Origin: Artocarpus heterophyllus
Lineage: Eukaryota; Streptophyta; Magnoliopsida; Rosales; Moraceae
DNA length: 64,000 nucleotides
Assembly (NCBI GenBank): GCA_025403435.1
Contig: CM046333.1
Coordinates: forward strand, 32,075,521-32,139,520
Reading direction: 5' to 3'
The notes under the pieces are model-generated. The model had not been told where the DNA came from and did no database searches. It was given only the letters and a program-made list of their open reading frames with translations. Each line of letters opens with the position of its first letter. Within the stretch, counting starts at the first letter, position 1. A program made the position numbers and the translations under genes. Positions 12,651 to 22,694 of this stretch are shown here, piece by piece.

Positions 12651-13026
12651 AAGCAAGAACCGTGCTCGAAATCAGCCTCAACTTGCTAGTCATCTCATTG
12701 GCTTGCCTGACAGCTAGCCTCGTCAACCTGAGTTGATGGTGGTTAAGCTAGCTGTATTGCTCGTTGAGGTGCCTGCTAGGCTGCAAATTATTGGGTTAGG
12801 AGACTAACAACCTCAGTGAGTTCTTGGTAGGATCATTACATTGACATGGGTTGTTGCCTAGGCTCAGACGATACAGGTTCCCTAACCCTAACCACGAGGT
12901 GGTGTGTCTGGGTTAGCGGCTTGACCCAACCTTCCTGATTAAGCCTCATTTGCTTGATACAAGTCCATTGCATACCTAGGAACAACTTGTGCGTCAAAAG
13001 TGCTAAAAATACCTAGGGTCCTTTTT
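12651..13026 (-). other. Tat-like leader and gag start region, degraded
   Basis: This segment lies between the PBS-like site and the solo LTR. The minus strand has no open frame longer than a few dozen codons and shows several stops. By position it is the 5' leader and the start of gag of the Tat-like element. Confidence 0.4.
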
Positions 13027-13038
13027 CTAGCACCAAAA
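13027..13038 (-). promoter_or_regulatory. Primer-binding-site-like sequence of Tat-like element
   Basis: Directly inside the LTR the minus strand reads TTTTGGTGCTAGAAA. This resembles the TTTTGGCGCC start found after LTRs of plant Tat/Athila elements. Two or three positions differ from the usual form, consistent with age. Confidence 0.5.
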
Positions 13039-13622
13039 TGTTGATGAACTTGAGTGACTCAATACTATGCAATGGTCAGACTGTCTTTCCCACCTCTAAG
13101 TTGTTTGGCATGCTTAGACCTACAAGACAAGGGCACGCCTTGAAGTGAGGGGGATACTAGTGTAGTGCCAGCTAAGGGCACTCTGTCACTCAAGTTAGGT
13201 ATCTGATTGAGAAGAGCTAGGTACAAAGAGGCAAGGTGTAGGCAAGAGAGTCCACTTACTTTTAAGGTGGAGTTGGTGCTTTTATTTATAGTGTTTGATT
13301 CGGATAGGGTGTGAGTTGGATTTGCCCCGTAACCCAAGCGTAGGGTTGTACGAAGCCTAGGCAGCTAGTGACGGGCATCATGATCTCTAGGTAAGGGGAA
13401 TTGCTTATTAGAGGGCTAAGACTATATCATATGGCGGTTTTTTGGATATTACTCACTTCCACCTGTGGAAGTGTTATTATGCCCGGACTTGTTGGTCTGG
13501 TAAGAAACCAGCCAGGTTGCCAGTTCCATGGCAGGTTCATCTCGTATGATCTTCAGATTGGTCATAGGGAATGCTGGTCGACACGAGATGATGGCGAAGT
13601 GGTAGACTAGACATAAAAAACA
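13039..13622 (-). repeat. 5' LTR of Tat-like element (584 bp)
   Basis: On the plus strand it starts TGTTGATGAAC next to the PBS-like site and is taken to end AAAAAACA at 13,622, giving TG..CA ends. A minus-strand TATA-like element (TATAAATAAAAG) is near 13,280-13,291. The outer boundary is less certain than the inner one because the partner LTR is missing. A perfect 20-bp inverted repeat straddles the outer end. Confidence 0.5.
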
Positions 13623-13666
13623 ATGTATATAGTCTCTCCATTTTCTATTGTTTTTTATGTCTAGTC
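13605..13666. repeat. Perfect 20-bp inverted repeat (hairpin), 22-bp loop
   Basis: The left arm is 13,605-13,624 (begins GACTAGACAT) and the right arm 13,647-13,666 (ends ATGTCTAGTC). The arms are exactly complementary over 20 bp and separated by 22 bp. The left arm ends at the presumed outer end of the Tat-like LTR. Sequence beyond the arms is not symmetric. Confidence 0.9.
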
Positions 13667-15991
13667 TGCAAGTTGTTGTCCTTTGTGGAGCTACAGTCTG
13701 TCATGCCTGTAGTCTTTTGATATTGATCAATCTGAGTTATACATCATGTATAATGATGTATTTGAAAGAGCCCAATATGTGCTTGATTAATGGTGCATCT
13801 GGTTAGTTTTATCTTGTTTGAAACTTGAGACACATATTACCCCTTGAGTTTCAATCAAACCGACTAGTGGTTCCAACTTCTTGTTGGGATTGAGCCGCTA
13901 AATACATGGTAGTCTTTTGCGTTTAATTTGGTGTCCGTAATGTTATAATTTGGAATGCAATGCCATTTAAAAAAAAAATTATAGATCGTAATTACAACCC
14001 TCTATATATATGTATATATTTCTTTTTGTGTATCAACAGTGTGTATCAACAGTGAAAGCTATTCATTCTCATAATTCTCACTACAAAATTATATATATAT
14101 ATATATATATATAGATAGATATAGTCTTAGTGGTTACTATTTCAATGGGTATTGTCATTATTAGCCAATTGATTGAAATCTAAAATTTGTAACAAAATGA
14201 ATAATTGACTAAAAAATTAATGATAATTAATCATATTAAAATTTCATCAATTTTTATTAATATATACCTTAATGGAAATGTAACCATTTAAAACATAATC
14301 ATTCATAAGAAATCTATATATACATGTACACACATAAGTGGCATCAAAACATTTTAGAGCATCTCATACTAAATCCATATCTTGTATATTTAGCAAAAAA
14401 AAAAAAAAAAAGTAATATTCCACGTTCAGTATAAAAGAATTGAGCTATAAATATGGTTTTATTCCACTTGTGAAATTAAATACAGAGGTGGCCGAATTGT
14501 TTACGGAATCATATCTGAGGAGACAATCTCGCAGGAAATCGCTGATGAATGTCGTTTGCCTTCCAATAAATGAAACATTTTTGGAGTGTTGTGGTGGTCC
14601 ATTACGTTTGCCAACAACCTTCTTTCTTATGTTATGCCAGCAAATGTCAAAGAGAATCCAAAACGCATTCCTTCCTTTTAAAACCAAAAAAAAAAAAGCA
14701 AAGTGAAGCCCCTCAAGTGATGATTGAAAAACAAGGCTGGGACGGCGCCCAACAGCACACATGAAGCGCTGGCATCAGTCTGCATAATGATAACAATAAT
14801 AAGCTATACATGCGCAGTTGCACATGGCTTTGTGTGTGTGCGTGAAACTTTGCCGCTTTTCTTTTTTAATTTTTTTCTTTTTTCAACAAATGCATTATGA
14901 TTATGGTCTTCTTGTGACTGAGCCATGCATGGAAAATTTCACGTGGCATGACAGACGGTTAAAATTATTGATCTTTTGTGGCATTAACTTTATTATCTTA
15001 ACAGTAGATACATCTGATAAAAAAAAGTTGACACTCGATTAATATTGTTGTCTGGTATTTACAAAAATTAATGATCATGTGTTTAGCGAATCATTACGAG
15101 ACTCTATAAAAATGCCTCTGTGTAGAGAAAGCACAAAAATGTATGCTTTTTTTTTTTTTTTTAAAAATTTCAAACAAGATTTCGAGCCTTGCTTTCTTCT
15201 TTTCTATTACCCCATGAGGGAAAATTTTTAAAAGAAGAACACAAAACTAAGTAGGTGAATTAAGGGGGTACGTTTTCTACTTTTCTTAGAACATGAACTA
15301 AAGTATGTTATGCTCATATTTTGCTTCTTATCAATTATATGGATAGAACTAAAATATGGTAAGGATATCAAAATATATTTTTTTTTTAAGAAAAGAAAGA
15401 AAATTTTAGAATAATGCATTAAGTATAAAGACTTCACCATATTTTTTAACACTCAAATTTTTGCTCACAATTTTATCATATGATACATCAACAAAAGAAT
15501 TACAGAGTTCTAAAAGGATGATACAAAATCTATAGAGTAAGTTAAGGGGGCAAATTTTTAATTCTGTCTGTGTATATGGAACTTTTACTGTGATAAAATA
15601 CAATTACTCACAAACTTGGTACGATTGTTTTTTTTTTTCCAAATTGAACGCTGAAATTGCAAAATAAAATATATAAATTGTGAACCTTAAATGATACTAC
15701 GATTTCTTATAAACATGATATACCATTGCTTACAAACTTTAAAGGTTAAATATAAAACTTGTTACCTATTGTGAATTGACTACGCATCATAGAACCACCT
15801 TATGTGTGCACGTAGCATTTTTAGTACTACAATTCGTGCGCAAAAGTTGCGGTTAGTATTAGGGGTTCCATGCTACGGACGCTTGGATCTATCGCAAGGA
15901 GATAGTCTCTAAATTGTGCAAATAACGTATCAAATGTTCCAAAGAAACGATAACAATTGTCCATCTCTAATGATATATGTATAAAAAAATT
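13667..15991. other. Intergenic, no gene recognised; (AT)n microsatellite
   Basis: Mostly AT-rich DNA. An (AT)n run lies at about 14,087-14,113 and A or T runs at 14,395-14,411 and 15,147-15,163. Frames of up to about 105 codons overlap on both strands at 14,440-14,764, but none shows a domain and none is clearly favoured by codon use. Confidence 0.4.
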
Positions 15992-16499
15992 ATTTGGCAA
16001 CTATTGCCTCTTAAATTTGTCACATATTAACAATTTGCTATTTGAACTTTTAATTTAGGCAAGTCGCCCCCTAAATTTATAAATCTAAAACAAATCATCC
16101 CCCATTGATCAAAATTTTAAGTTTTTTACTTAAATTGACATGTAATTTTTACACGAGTCATTAATTAAGAACATAAAAAGGGTTTTTCATATAAATGTTA
16201 TCCCAAATTTATGTTCAAAACAAAGTTAACTCAAAATTTTATATCATAATAAAACTTAATTAAAGACATTATGCATAATAAATTTAAGTTAAAATATATG
16301 AAAATGATCATTCATGTCAATAATCAACTATTTACATGCTAATTTCATGACAATTTTGGTCAAAAACTTAAAATTACTATCATTGGGGGATGATTCGCTA
16401 TAAATTTACAAGTTTATAAGATAACTTGCTAAAATTAAAAGTTTAGGGAACAAATTTTAAATGTGCGATAAGTTTAAATAGTAACAATACCAAATACTC
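15992..16499. mobile_element. Hairpin MITE (Mutator-like), 508 bp, TSD TAAAAAAATT
   Basis: The two ends are inverted copies of each other over about 135 bp. The left end reads ATTTGGCAACTATTG..., and the reverse complement of the right end reads ATTTGGTATTGTTAC.... Further in, both contain AATCATCCCCCA and TTTTAAGTTTTT in the same order. The flanks carry the same 10 bp, TAAAAAAATT, at 15,982-15,991 and 16,500-16,509. Long terminal inverted repeats, a 9-10-bp duplication and no coding capacity fit a Mutator-like MITE. The duplicated target is A-rich, so a chance match is not excluded, but the inverted repeat itself is clear. Confidence 0.75.
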
Positions 16500-16509
16500 T
16501 AAAAAAATT

Positions 16510-17546
16510 TAAGAGTGTGAGTGAGATTTAATTTATTTCGAATTATTATTGTTATTTTGTTTAAAGGCAACTTGCAATTTTTTTGTAATGTTTTCGTGTG
16601 CAGGTGACGATGAAACCCGAATAAATATTTGAAAGATGCTACAAGAGTGGCGACTTCAAGAATATTTTGACAAGGATGCTAAAACTGAAGAAAACAATTT
16701 ACGTCTTTTTGTTGTCGTTTTCTACGCGCTTTCATTCATGGATATTATTTCTAAGTGTTAATTGTATAATTATATCTCCTAGTTTTTAACTAGTTATCAA
16801 TATGTCTTTTTGTTTTTAAAAACTATAAAGGTGTCTTTTGAATTTAAAAAACTTATTTCAATTTTATCTCCATGAGTTCAAAAAATTGGACAAAATAGCA
16901 TAAATACCCTTAAATAATTTGAATTACATTTTATGGATTTAGAAATATAAAAATCTTAAAACATAACACCAAATTTTTTTTTAAAAAAAATCTTAAATCT
17001 TAGGACATTTTAAATGTTAAAATAATTTTTAAAATTTTTTATAAAGAAGAAAAATACATTTTGAAAACAAATTCAATATAAATTAATAGTATCCTTGTCT
17101 TATCGTCATTTTTTTTCTATCCAAAAAATTTATAGGGATAAAATTAAACTAGTTTTTCAACATATGAAAGTATAAATACATTCAGTATAAATATATGAAA
17201 ACCTTTAAGCGCTTTATCTTAAAGAGAAAAAACCTTTTAGACTTGTCTAATCTCAATTCTACTCATTAATAACTATTTAGACTTGTCTAATCTCAATTCT
17301 GCCCATTTATAACTATTTATCTAATCATGTAAGTACAATAATTTAAACAAATGAACAAGAACTCCAAACATTCCAACAATTAGATATGGTGCCAAAAGTT
17401 TATTAAAATAAGCTAACACATTTTCCGAAAATTTGAATTTTGTTATAAAAGACTTTCACTATAAAAGGAAAAAAATAACCTTCACGAAAGAATCCAAACC
17501 CTCTGACTGCCACATATTTGCGTATTCATGAATTTGTTCGGTATTG
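16510..17546. other. AT-rich spacer, no gene recognised
   Basis: There is no recognisable element. A short frame at about 16,640-16,764 (KMLQEWRLQEYFDKD, stop after IISKC) follows a splice-acceptor-like TGTGCAG, but it is too short and unlike anything I recognise to call an exon. A duplicated 30-bp phrase (GACTTGTCTAATCTCAATTC) occurs at about 17,240 and 17,280. Confidence 0.35.
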
Positions 17547-17898
17547 CCATCTGTTGGGGAATTAGGCGACTCCTAATTTCAAGGATCGCAAGAATAAACA
17601 ATTGCAGAAAATAAATAGGAGAAAAGAAGAAAAAGAGACACCAAATTTTTATACAAGTTCGTCCAAAATTGAGACTACGTCCTGTTTCTACCGCTTGCAA
17701 ATTCCACTATGATGAAGGAGATTACATATTACAAGAGCAGTTTCTCACACACTCACAGATTGTGCTTACCAAAACTCTCTTCTATCTAACACCCTGTGGG
17801 AATTTTTCTCTCTCAAGGATGGAGCTCTCAAGAATTTTGCCTCTCACAAAATTATGCCTCTCACAATTTTCACACACATAACCCTAGCCATCTTGTGT

Positions 17899-17907
17899 CT
17901 ATTTATA
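17899..17907 (-). promoter_or_regulatory. TATA box of inverted LTR, pointing outward
   Basis: CTATTTATA here is the reverse complement of the TATAAATAG in the right LTR. Any transcription from it would leave the element leftward rather than enter gag-pol. Confidence 0.6.
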
Positions 17908-18018
17908 ACCAAAGGAGGAGAAAAATAGCAACTAATGGGAAAACCTAGTGATTTTCCATTTTTTTGGGACCTTTGAATTCGACTCTGACTCAAAAAACAT
18001 CACGAAACACAGTGCGTC

Positions 18019-18206
18019 AGCGCCGGGCCGCTGGAAACGAGCGCTGCGGCGCTCCCCTGCGGCGCCTAGGCGCTCTTCTCCTAGCGCCTAGGCGCCATAC
18101 ACTTTGAGCCTAGGCGTAATTCACCTGGCGCCTAGGCGCTCTGCACTTGGCGCCTAGGCGCCCTCATCCCAGCGCCGCGGCGCTCTTCTGCCAGTGCCGC
18201 GGCGCT
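18019..18206. repeat. GCGCCTAGGCGC / GCGCCGCGGCGC palindrome array (left LTR)
   Basis: Tandem GC-rich palindromes lie about 20-35 bp apart in an AT-rich LTR. Perfect GCGCCTAGGCGC units occur at about 18,062, 18,084, 18,128 and 18,150, with GCGCCGCGGCGC at about 18,172 and related forms at the ends. The array is the reverse complement of that at 22,389-22,583. Confidence 0.92.
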
Positions 18207-18257
18207 TGCTCCCTGCCTTCGAGAATGCATTTTTCTCCCTTTTTCTTCCTTTTGCTA

Positions 18258-18321
18258 TTTATTTTCTGCAATTGTTCGTTCTTGTGATCATTGGAATTAA
18301 GAGTCGCCTAATTCCCCAACA
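18258..18321 (+). repeat. 64-bp direct LTR (U5) end next to PBS
   Basis: Matches the last 64 bases of the right LTR in direct orientation (TTTATTTTCTGCAATTG ... CTAATTCCCCAACA) with a few substitutions. It is all that remains of a normally oriented 5' LTR. Confidence 0.9.
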
Positions 18322-18323
18322 AC

Positions 18324-18335
18324 TGGTATCAGAGC
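18324..18335 (+). promoter_or_regulatory. Primer-binding site (initiator Met-tRNA)
   Basis: TGGTATCAGAGC, the standard plant copia PBS, lies two bases after the CA of the U5 end. Confidence 0.9.
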
Positions 18336-18355
18336 GGAGGTTTTGATCAAGAACG

Positions 18356-21300
18356 ATGACTAGAGAAGAAGGTATGGCAGCCGGTATCACCAAATTTGAT
18401 GGTTCAGATTTTTCCTATTGGAGGATGCAAGTTGAAGACTATCTCTACAGCAGGAAACTGCACTTGCCCTTGGGTAATAAGCCCGAAGGCATGAAGGATG
18501 AGGAGTGGAATCTCCTTGATGGACAAGTGCTCGGTAACCTTGTCAAAGAACGTTGCTCACAATGTTGCGAAGGAGACTACTACAGCAGGGATGATGAAGG
18601 CTCTGTCAGAGATGTATGAGAAGCCCTCAGCCAATAACAAGGTACATCTCATGAAGAAGCTTTTTAATTTAAAGATGCCTAAAGGTGCCTCGGTGGTAGA
18701 GCACCTGAACAGTTTCAACACCGTCCTAAACCAATTGGTCTCGGTAGAGATTAAATTCGATGATGAGATCAATGCCCTAATCCTCTTGGCCTCGTTACCA
18801 AACAGTTGGGAACCCATGAGGGTGGCCATTACAAATTCTCTTGGGAGTCCAAAATTGAAGTTTGTTGATGTCATAAACTCTATTCTGAAGGAAGAAGTTC
18901 GCAGAAAGGACTCAGGTGAAGCCTCTTCGTCAAACTCGGCCCTTAATGTTGATAATAGGGGCAAGAAACTTGATAGGCAATCCAACAGGGATAATGGCAG
19001 GAGAGGCAAGTCGAGGAATGGGAGAAGCAAGTCTAGGAATGGTAGGACTATGGAGTGTTGGAACTGTGGGAAGACGGGCCACTTGAAAAAGAACTGCAGG
19101 GCTCCAAGGAAGAACGAAGACAAGACTAATGACACAGCTAACGCCACCACTGAAGAGCAACAAGATGCCTTAATCTTGTCTGTCGACAGTTCTTTTGATT
19201 CGTGGGTGATAGACTCAGGAGCATCATTCCACACCACAGCACACCGTCATGTCTTGGAAAATTATGTTGCTGGAAATCATGGTAAGGTTTATCTCGCTGA
19301 TGGAGAACCTCTGGATATTGTTGGCATTGGAGATGTCAGTTTAAAAATGCCTAATGGATCGGTGTGGAAGATTCATAAGGTGAGACATGTTCCTAAATTA
19401 ATGCGCAACTTGATTTCGGTGGGGCAACTGGATGATGAAGGACATAAAGTGACTTTCAATTGTGGAGGTTGGAAAGTCACTAAAGGAGTGATGGTAGTTG
19501 CTCGAGGACGCAAGGCTGAAACTCTCTACATGAACTCAAGTTGCAAAGATACCCTAGCAGTAGCTGATTTTGCTGTCAATACCGAGCTATGGCATTATAG
19601 GCTCGGTCACATGAGTGAGAAGGGTATGAAGGTACTTCACTGTAAAGGAAAACTGTTGGGACTGAAAACCGTTGATCACAGTTTGTGTGAAGCCTGCATC
19701 TTTGGTAAACAGAAGAGAGTCAGTTTCTCAAAGATGGGTAGAGAGCCTAAGTCCAGGAGATTGGAGCTAGTTCACACAGATGTGTGGGGACCTGCGCCGG
19801 TGACTTCCCCTGGTGGCGTAAACTACTATGTTACGTTTATAGATGACTCAAGCAGGAAGGTATGGGTTTACTTTCTGAAAAACAAATCTGATGTCTATGA
19901 TGCTTTCAAGAGATGGAAAGCCATGGTGGAGAACGAGACAGATTTGAAGGTGAAGTGCTTGCAGTCCGATAATGGGGGAGAGTACTTAGATGAAGATTTC
20001 AGGTGGTACTGTGCTGAGAATGGGATAAAGATGAGGAAGACCATTCTAGTAAAACCACAACAGAATGGGGTAGCTGAGAGGATGAACAAGACTTTAAACG
20101 AGCGTGCTAGGATCATGAGGTTGCATGCAGGGCTGCTAAAGATGTTTTGGGCTGAGGTAATTAACACAGCCGCTCATCTGATAAATAGAAGTCCATCCAC
20201 ACCACCGAAGTTCAAACTACCAGAAGAAGTATGGACCCATAAACAGGTTGATCTCTCTTACTTGAGAGTGTTTGGTTGTATTTCCTATACACACATTGAT
20301 TCTGCTGCTAGAAGTAAACTGGATGCCAAGTCAAAGAAGTGTTTTCTGGTTGGCTATAGCAGACTTGAGTTTGGTTATCGTCTCTGGGATGACCAAAGTC
20401 GGAAGATTATCAGGAGCAAGGATGTGATCTTCAACGAAGGTGTTCTGTACAAGGACAGAGACAGCACGGACTCCAGGGGTTCAGGTTCTGAAGACAAGAT
20501 GCCTGAGGTGATTCCATTGAAGGATCTTCCTAAAGTGGAGGTGCAAAATCCAGAGGTTGAAGACCATGAAGACACAGCTCCAGAAGGAAACCAGAGGACT
20601 CCTGCCACACCAGTCAGGAGGTCTAGCAGGACTATAAGACCGCCGCAGAGATACTCCCCATCTCTACATTACATCTTGTTAACCGACAGAGGTGACCCAG
20701 AGAGCTTTGATGAAGCCATGGAGGCTGGAGATTCGGTCAAGTGGGAGTTAGCCATGAGGGATGAGATGGATTCCTTAATGTCCAATCAGACATGGCAACT
20801 GGTAAAGTTATGACAGGGTAAAAATTCCTTGCACAATAAGTGGGTATACTGGATTAAAGATGAATCTGATGGCAGCAAATGGTATAAGGCAAGGTTGGTG
20901 GTAAAAGGCTTTCAGCAGAAAGAAGGCATCGACTTCAATGAGATTTTTTCTCCGATGGTGAAGCTAACCACGATTAGGACGGTACTTGCGCTAGTGGCAA
21001 ATGAGGACTTGTTCTTGGAACAGTTGGATGTGAAGACAGCTTTTCTCCATGGTGATTTGGAGGAGGAGATCTACATGAAGCAACCACAAGGATTCGAAGT
21101 ACCAGGTAAGGAGAACTTGGTGTGCAAACTTTAGAAGAGCTTGTATGGTCTAAAACAAGCTCCCAAGCAGTGGTATAAGAAGTTTGACGGGTTCATGTGC
21201 AGCAACAGTTTCTTGAGGTGTCAGTGAGATCATTGTTGTTATGTGAAGAATTTTGGTGATTCTTACATCATACTGTTGCTATATGTCGATGATATGCTAA

Positions 21301-22244
21301 TAGCGGGAGGTTACAAACAGGAAATTGACAAGCTAAAGAAGGAGCTGTCTAAGGAGTTTGCAATGAAGGATTTAGGTGCTGCAAAACAAATCCTTGGGAT
21401 GAGAATAACGAGGAACCGTAACAGTTTGAAACTGTCACAGGAAGAATATGTTGAAAAGGTGCTGAGCAGATTCAACATGGGTAATGCGAAGCCTGTGAAT
21501 ACTCCTTTAGCCAGTCACTTCAAGTTATCAAAGGAACAATCACCGACCACGGAGCAGGAACGAGACCACATGGCCAAGGTGCATTATGCTTTCGCTATAG
21601 GTAGTCTCATGTATGCCATGGTTTGTACTAGACCAGACATTGCACATGCAATGGGAGTTGTGAGTAGGTACATGAGCAATCCAGGAAAGCAGCATTGAGA
21701 GGCAATAAAGTGGATTCTCATATATATAAGAGGCACTGCGAGTTTAGCATTGTGTTTCAAGAAGTCAGACTTGGGACTACAGGGCTATGTTGATGCTGAT
21801 ATGGCTGGAGACATTGATGGCAGAAAAAGTACCACCGGTTATGTCTACACTTTGGGTGGCACTGCAATTAGTTGGGTCTCAAAGCTACAGAAGATAGTTG
21901 CACTCTCTACAACAGAAGCAGAGTATGTGGCAATGACAGAAGCGAGCAAGGAGATGATTTGGTTGCGGTCGTTTCTGGAAGAACTGGGTCACAAGCAGGA
22001 AAGGAGTGCATTACATAGTGACAGTCAGAGCGCCATTCATTTGGCAAAAAATCCCGCATTTCATGCTAGGACGAAGCATATACAATTGCGGTATCACTTC
22101 ATCAGGTCGGCTTTGGAAGATGGAGTGTTGAAGCTTGAGAAGATTCTTGGGAGCCAGAATCCGGCAGATATGCTCACCAAGACTGTTCCAATTGAGAAAC
22201 TGAAGTTGTGCGCAACTTCAGTTGGACTTCTCCATGAAGCATGA
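18356..22244 (+). pseudogene. copia gag-pol polyprotein, frameshift plus four stops
   Basis: Gag starts at ATG 18,356 (MTREEGMAAGITKFDGSDF). A frameshift near 18,535 moves reading to the frame used by the remaining 3.7 kb. In that frame, counting from 18,498, there is a CCHC zinc knuckle (CWNCGKTGHLKKNC, residues 187-200), the protease DSG (about 239-241), the pre-integrase block (ELWHYRLGHMSEKGM), and integrase with D in HTDVWGP, D in QSDNGGEY and E in GVAERMN. RT with YVDD follows (about 21,285), then RNase H (VDADMAG to about 22,200). In-frame stops are at 20,811 (TGA), 21,132 (TAG), 21,225 (TGA) and 21,696 (TGA). Block order PR-IN-RT-RH defines Ty1/copia, and the sequence looks Tnt1/Tork-like. 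With its LTR promoter pointing outward, expression from its own 5' LTR is not expected. Confidence 0.9.
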
Positions 22245-22290
22245 GAAGTCGTTGCCGCTGCAGTGGGAGACATGGTGATTGATTAGTCTC

Positions 22291-22302
22291 CAAGTGGGAG
22301 AT
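22291..22302 (+). promoter_or_regulatory. Polypurine tract
   Basis: CAAGTGGGAGAT lies directly before the TGTTGCAG start of the right LTR, as expected for the plus-strand primer of plant copia elements. Confidence 0.8.
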
Positions 22303-22388
22303 TGTTGCAGATGTGGAGCCAAATCAAGTCGACAATCTAGCAAAAGGAAGAAAAAGGGAGAAAAACGCGTCCTCGAAGGCAGGGAGCA

Positions 22389-22583
22389 AGCGCCGCGGCT
22401 CTGGCAGAAGAGTGCCGCGGCGCTGGGATGAGGGCGCCTAGGCGCCAAGTGCAGAGCGCCTAGGCACCAGGTGAATTACGCCTAGGCTCAAAGTATATGG
22501 CGCCTAGGCGCCAGGAGAAGAGCCCCTAGGCACCACAGGGGAGCACTGCAGCGCTCGTTTCGAGCACCGCGGTGTTGACGCGC
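22389..22583. repeat. GCGCCTAGGCGC / GCGCCGCGGCGC palindrome array (right LTR)
   Basis: About nine units, four of them intact or nearly so. It lies about 100-300 bp upstream of the TATA box, in the enhancer position of U3. Several units have CpG lost to TG or CA (for example GCGCCTAGGCACC) compared with the left copy. Confidence 0.9.
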
Positions 22584-22685
22584 TGTGTTCCGTGATGTTT
22601 TTTGAGTCAGAGTCGAATTCAAAGGTCCCAAAAACGGGAAATCACTAGGGTTTCCCATTAGTTGCTATTTTTCTCCTCCTTTGGT

Positions 22686-22694
22686 TATAAATAG
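22686..22694 (+). promoter_or_regulatory. TATA box of right LTR
   Basis: TATAAATAG, downstream of the palindrome array. Confidence 0.7.

Larger units (their letters stand above)
5760..13622 (-). mobile_element. Decayed Tat/Ogre-like Ty3/gypsy element, split by two solo LTRs
   Basis: Reading the minus strand from 13,622 downward gives, in order: an LTR (13,622-13,039), a primer-binding-site-like sequence, a leader, gag blocks (9117-8553, continuing at 6508) and a protease-like block ending near 5880. RT, integrase and the second LTR are missing, so the element is truncated at its 3' side. Two solo LTRs interrupt it, each with a perfect 5-bp target duplication, and gag continues on both sides. 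The lineage call rests on gag and protease blocks resembling the plant Tat/Ogre group. Many stops and frameshifts show it is old. Confidence 0.65.
17552..18257 (-). repeat. Left LTR segment in inverted orientation
   Basis: This segment pairs with the right LTR read backwards: TGTTGGGGAATTAGGCGACT here equals the reverse complement of the right LTR's last 20 bases. The match continues through the palindrome array (18,019-18,206) to AGGAAGAAAAAGGGAG near LTR position 45. Its TATA box points left, out of the element. The first about 33 bp of the LTR (TGTTGCAGATG...) are absent. The junction with the direct piece is near 18,255-18,257, where both partners share CTA. Confidence 0.9.

Noticed and set aside
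13800..13960. tRNA gene, because of a GGTGCATCTGGTTAG phrase
   Set aside because: No cloverleaf or A-box/B-box pairing could be found around it.
14440..14764. Three overlapping frames of 64-105 codons
   Set aside because: No recognised motif, frames lie on both strands, and nothing suggests selection. Not called as a gene.
16610..16764. Possible terminal exon (LQEWRLQEYFDKD ... IISKC) after a TGTGCAG acceptor
   Set aside because: Short, with an in-frame stop upstream and no partner exon or known family.
18557..19237. 226-codon open frame antisense to the copia gag
   Set aside because: It is a shadow of the well-supported gag-pol frame on the plus strand.
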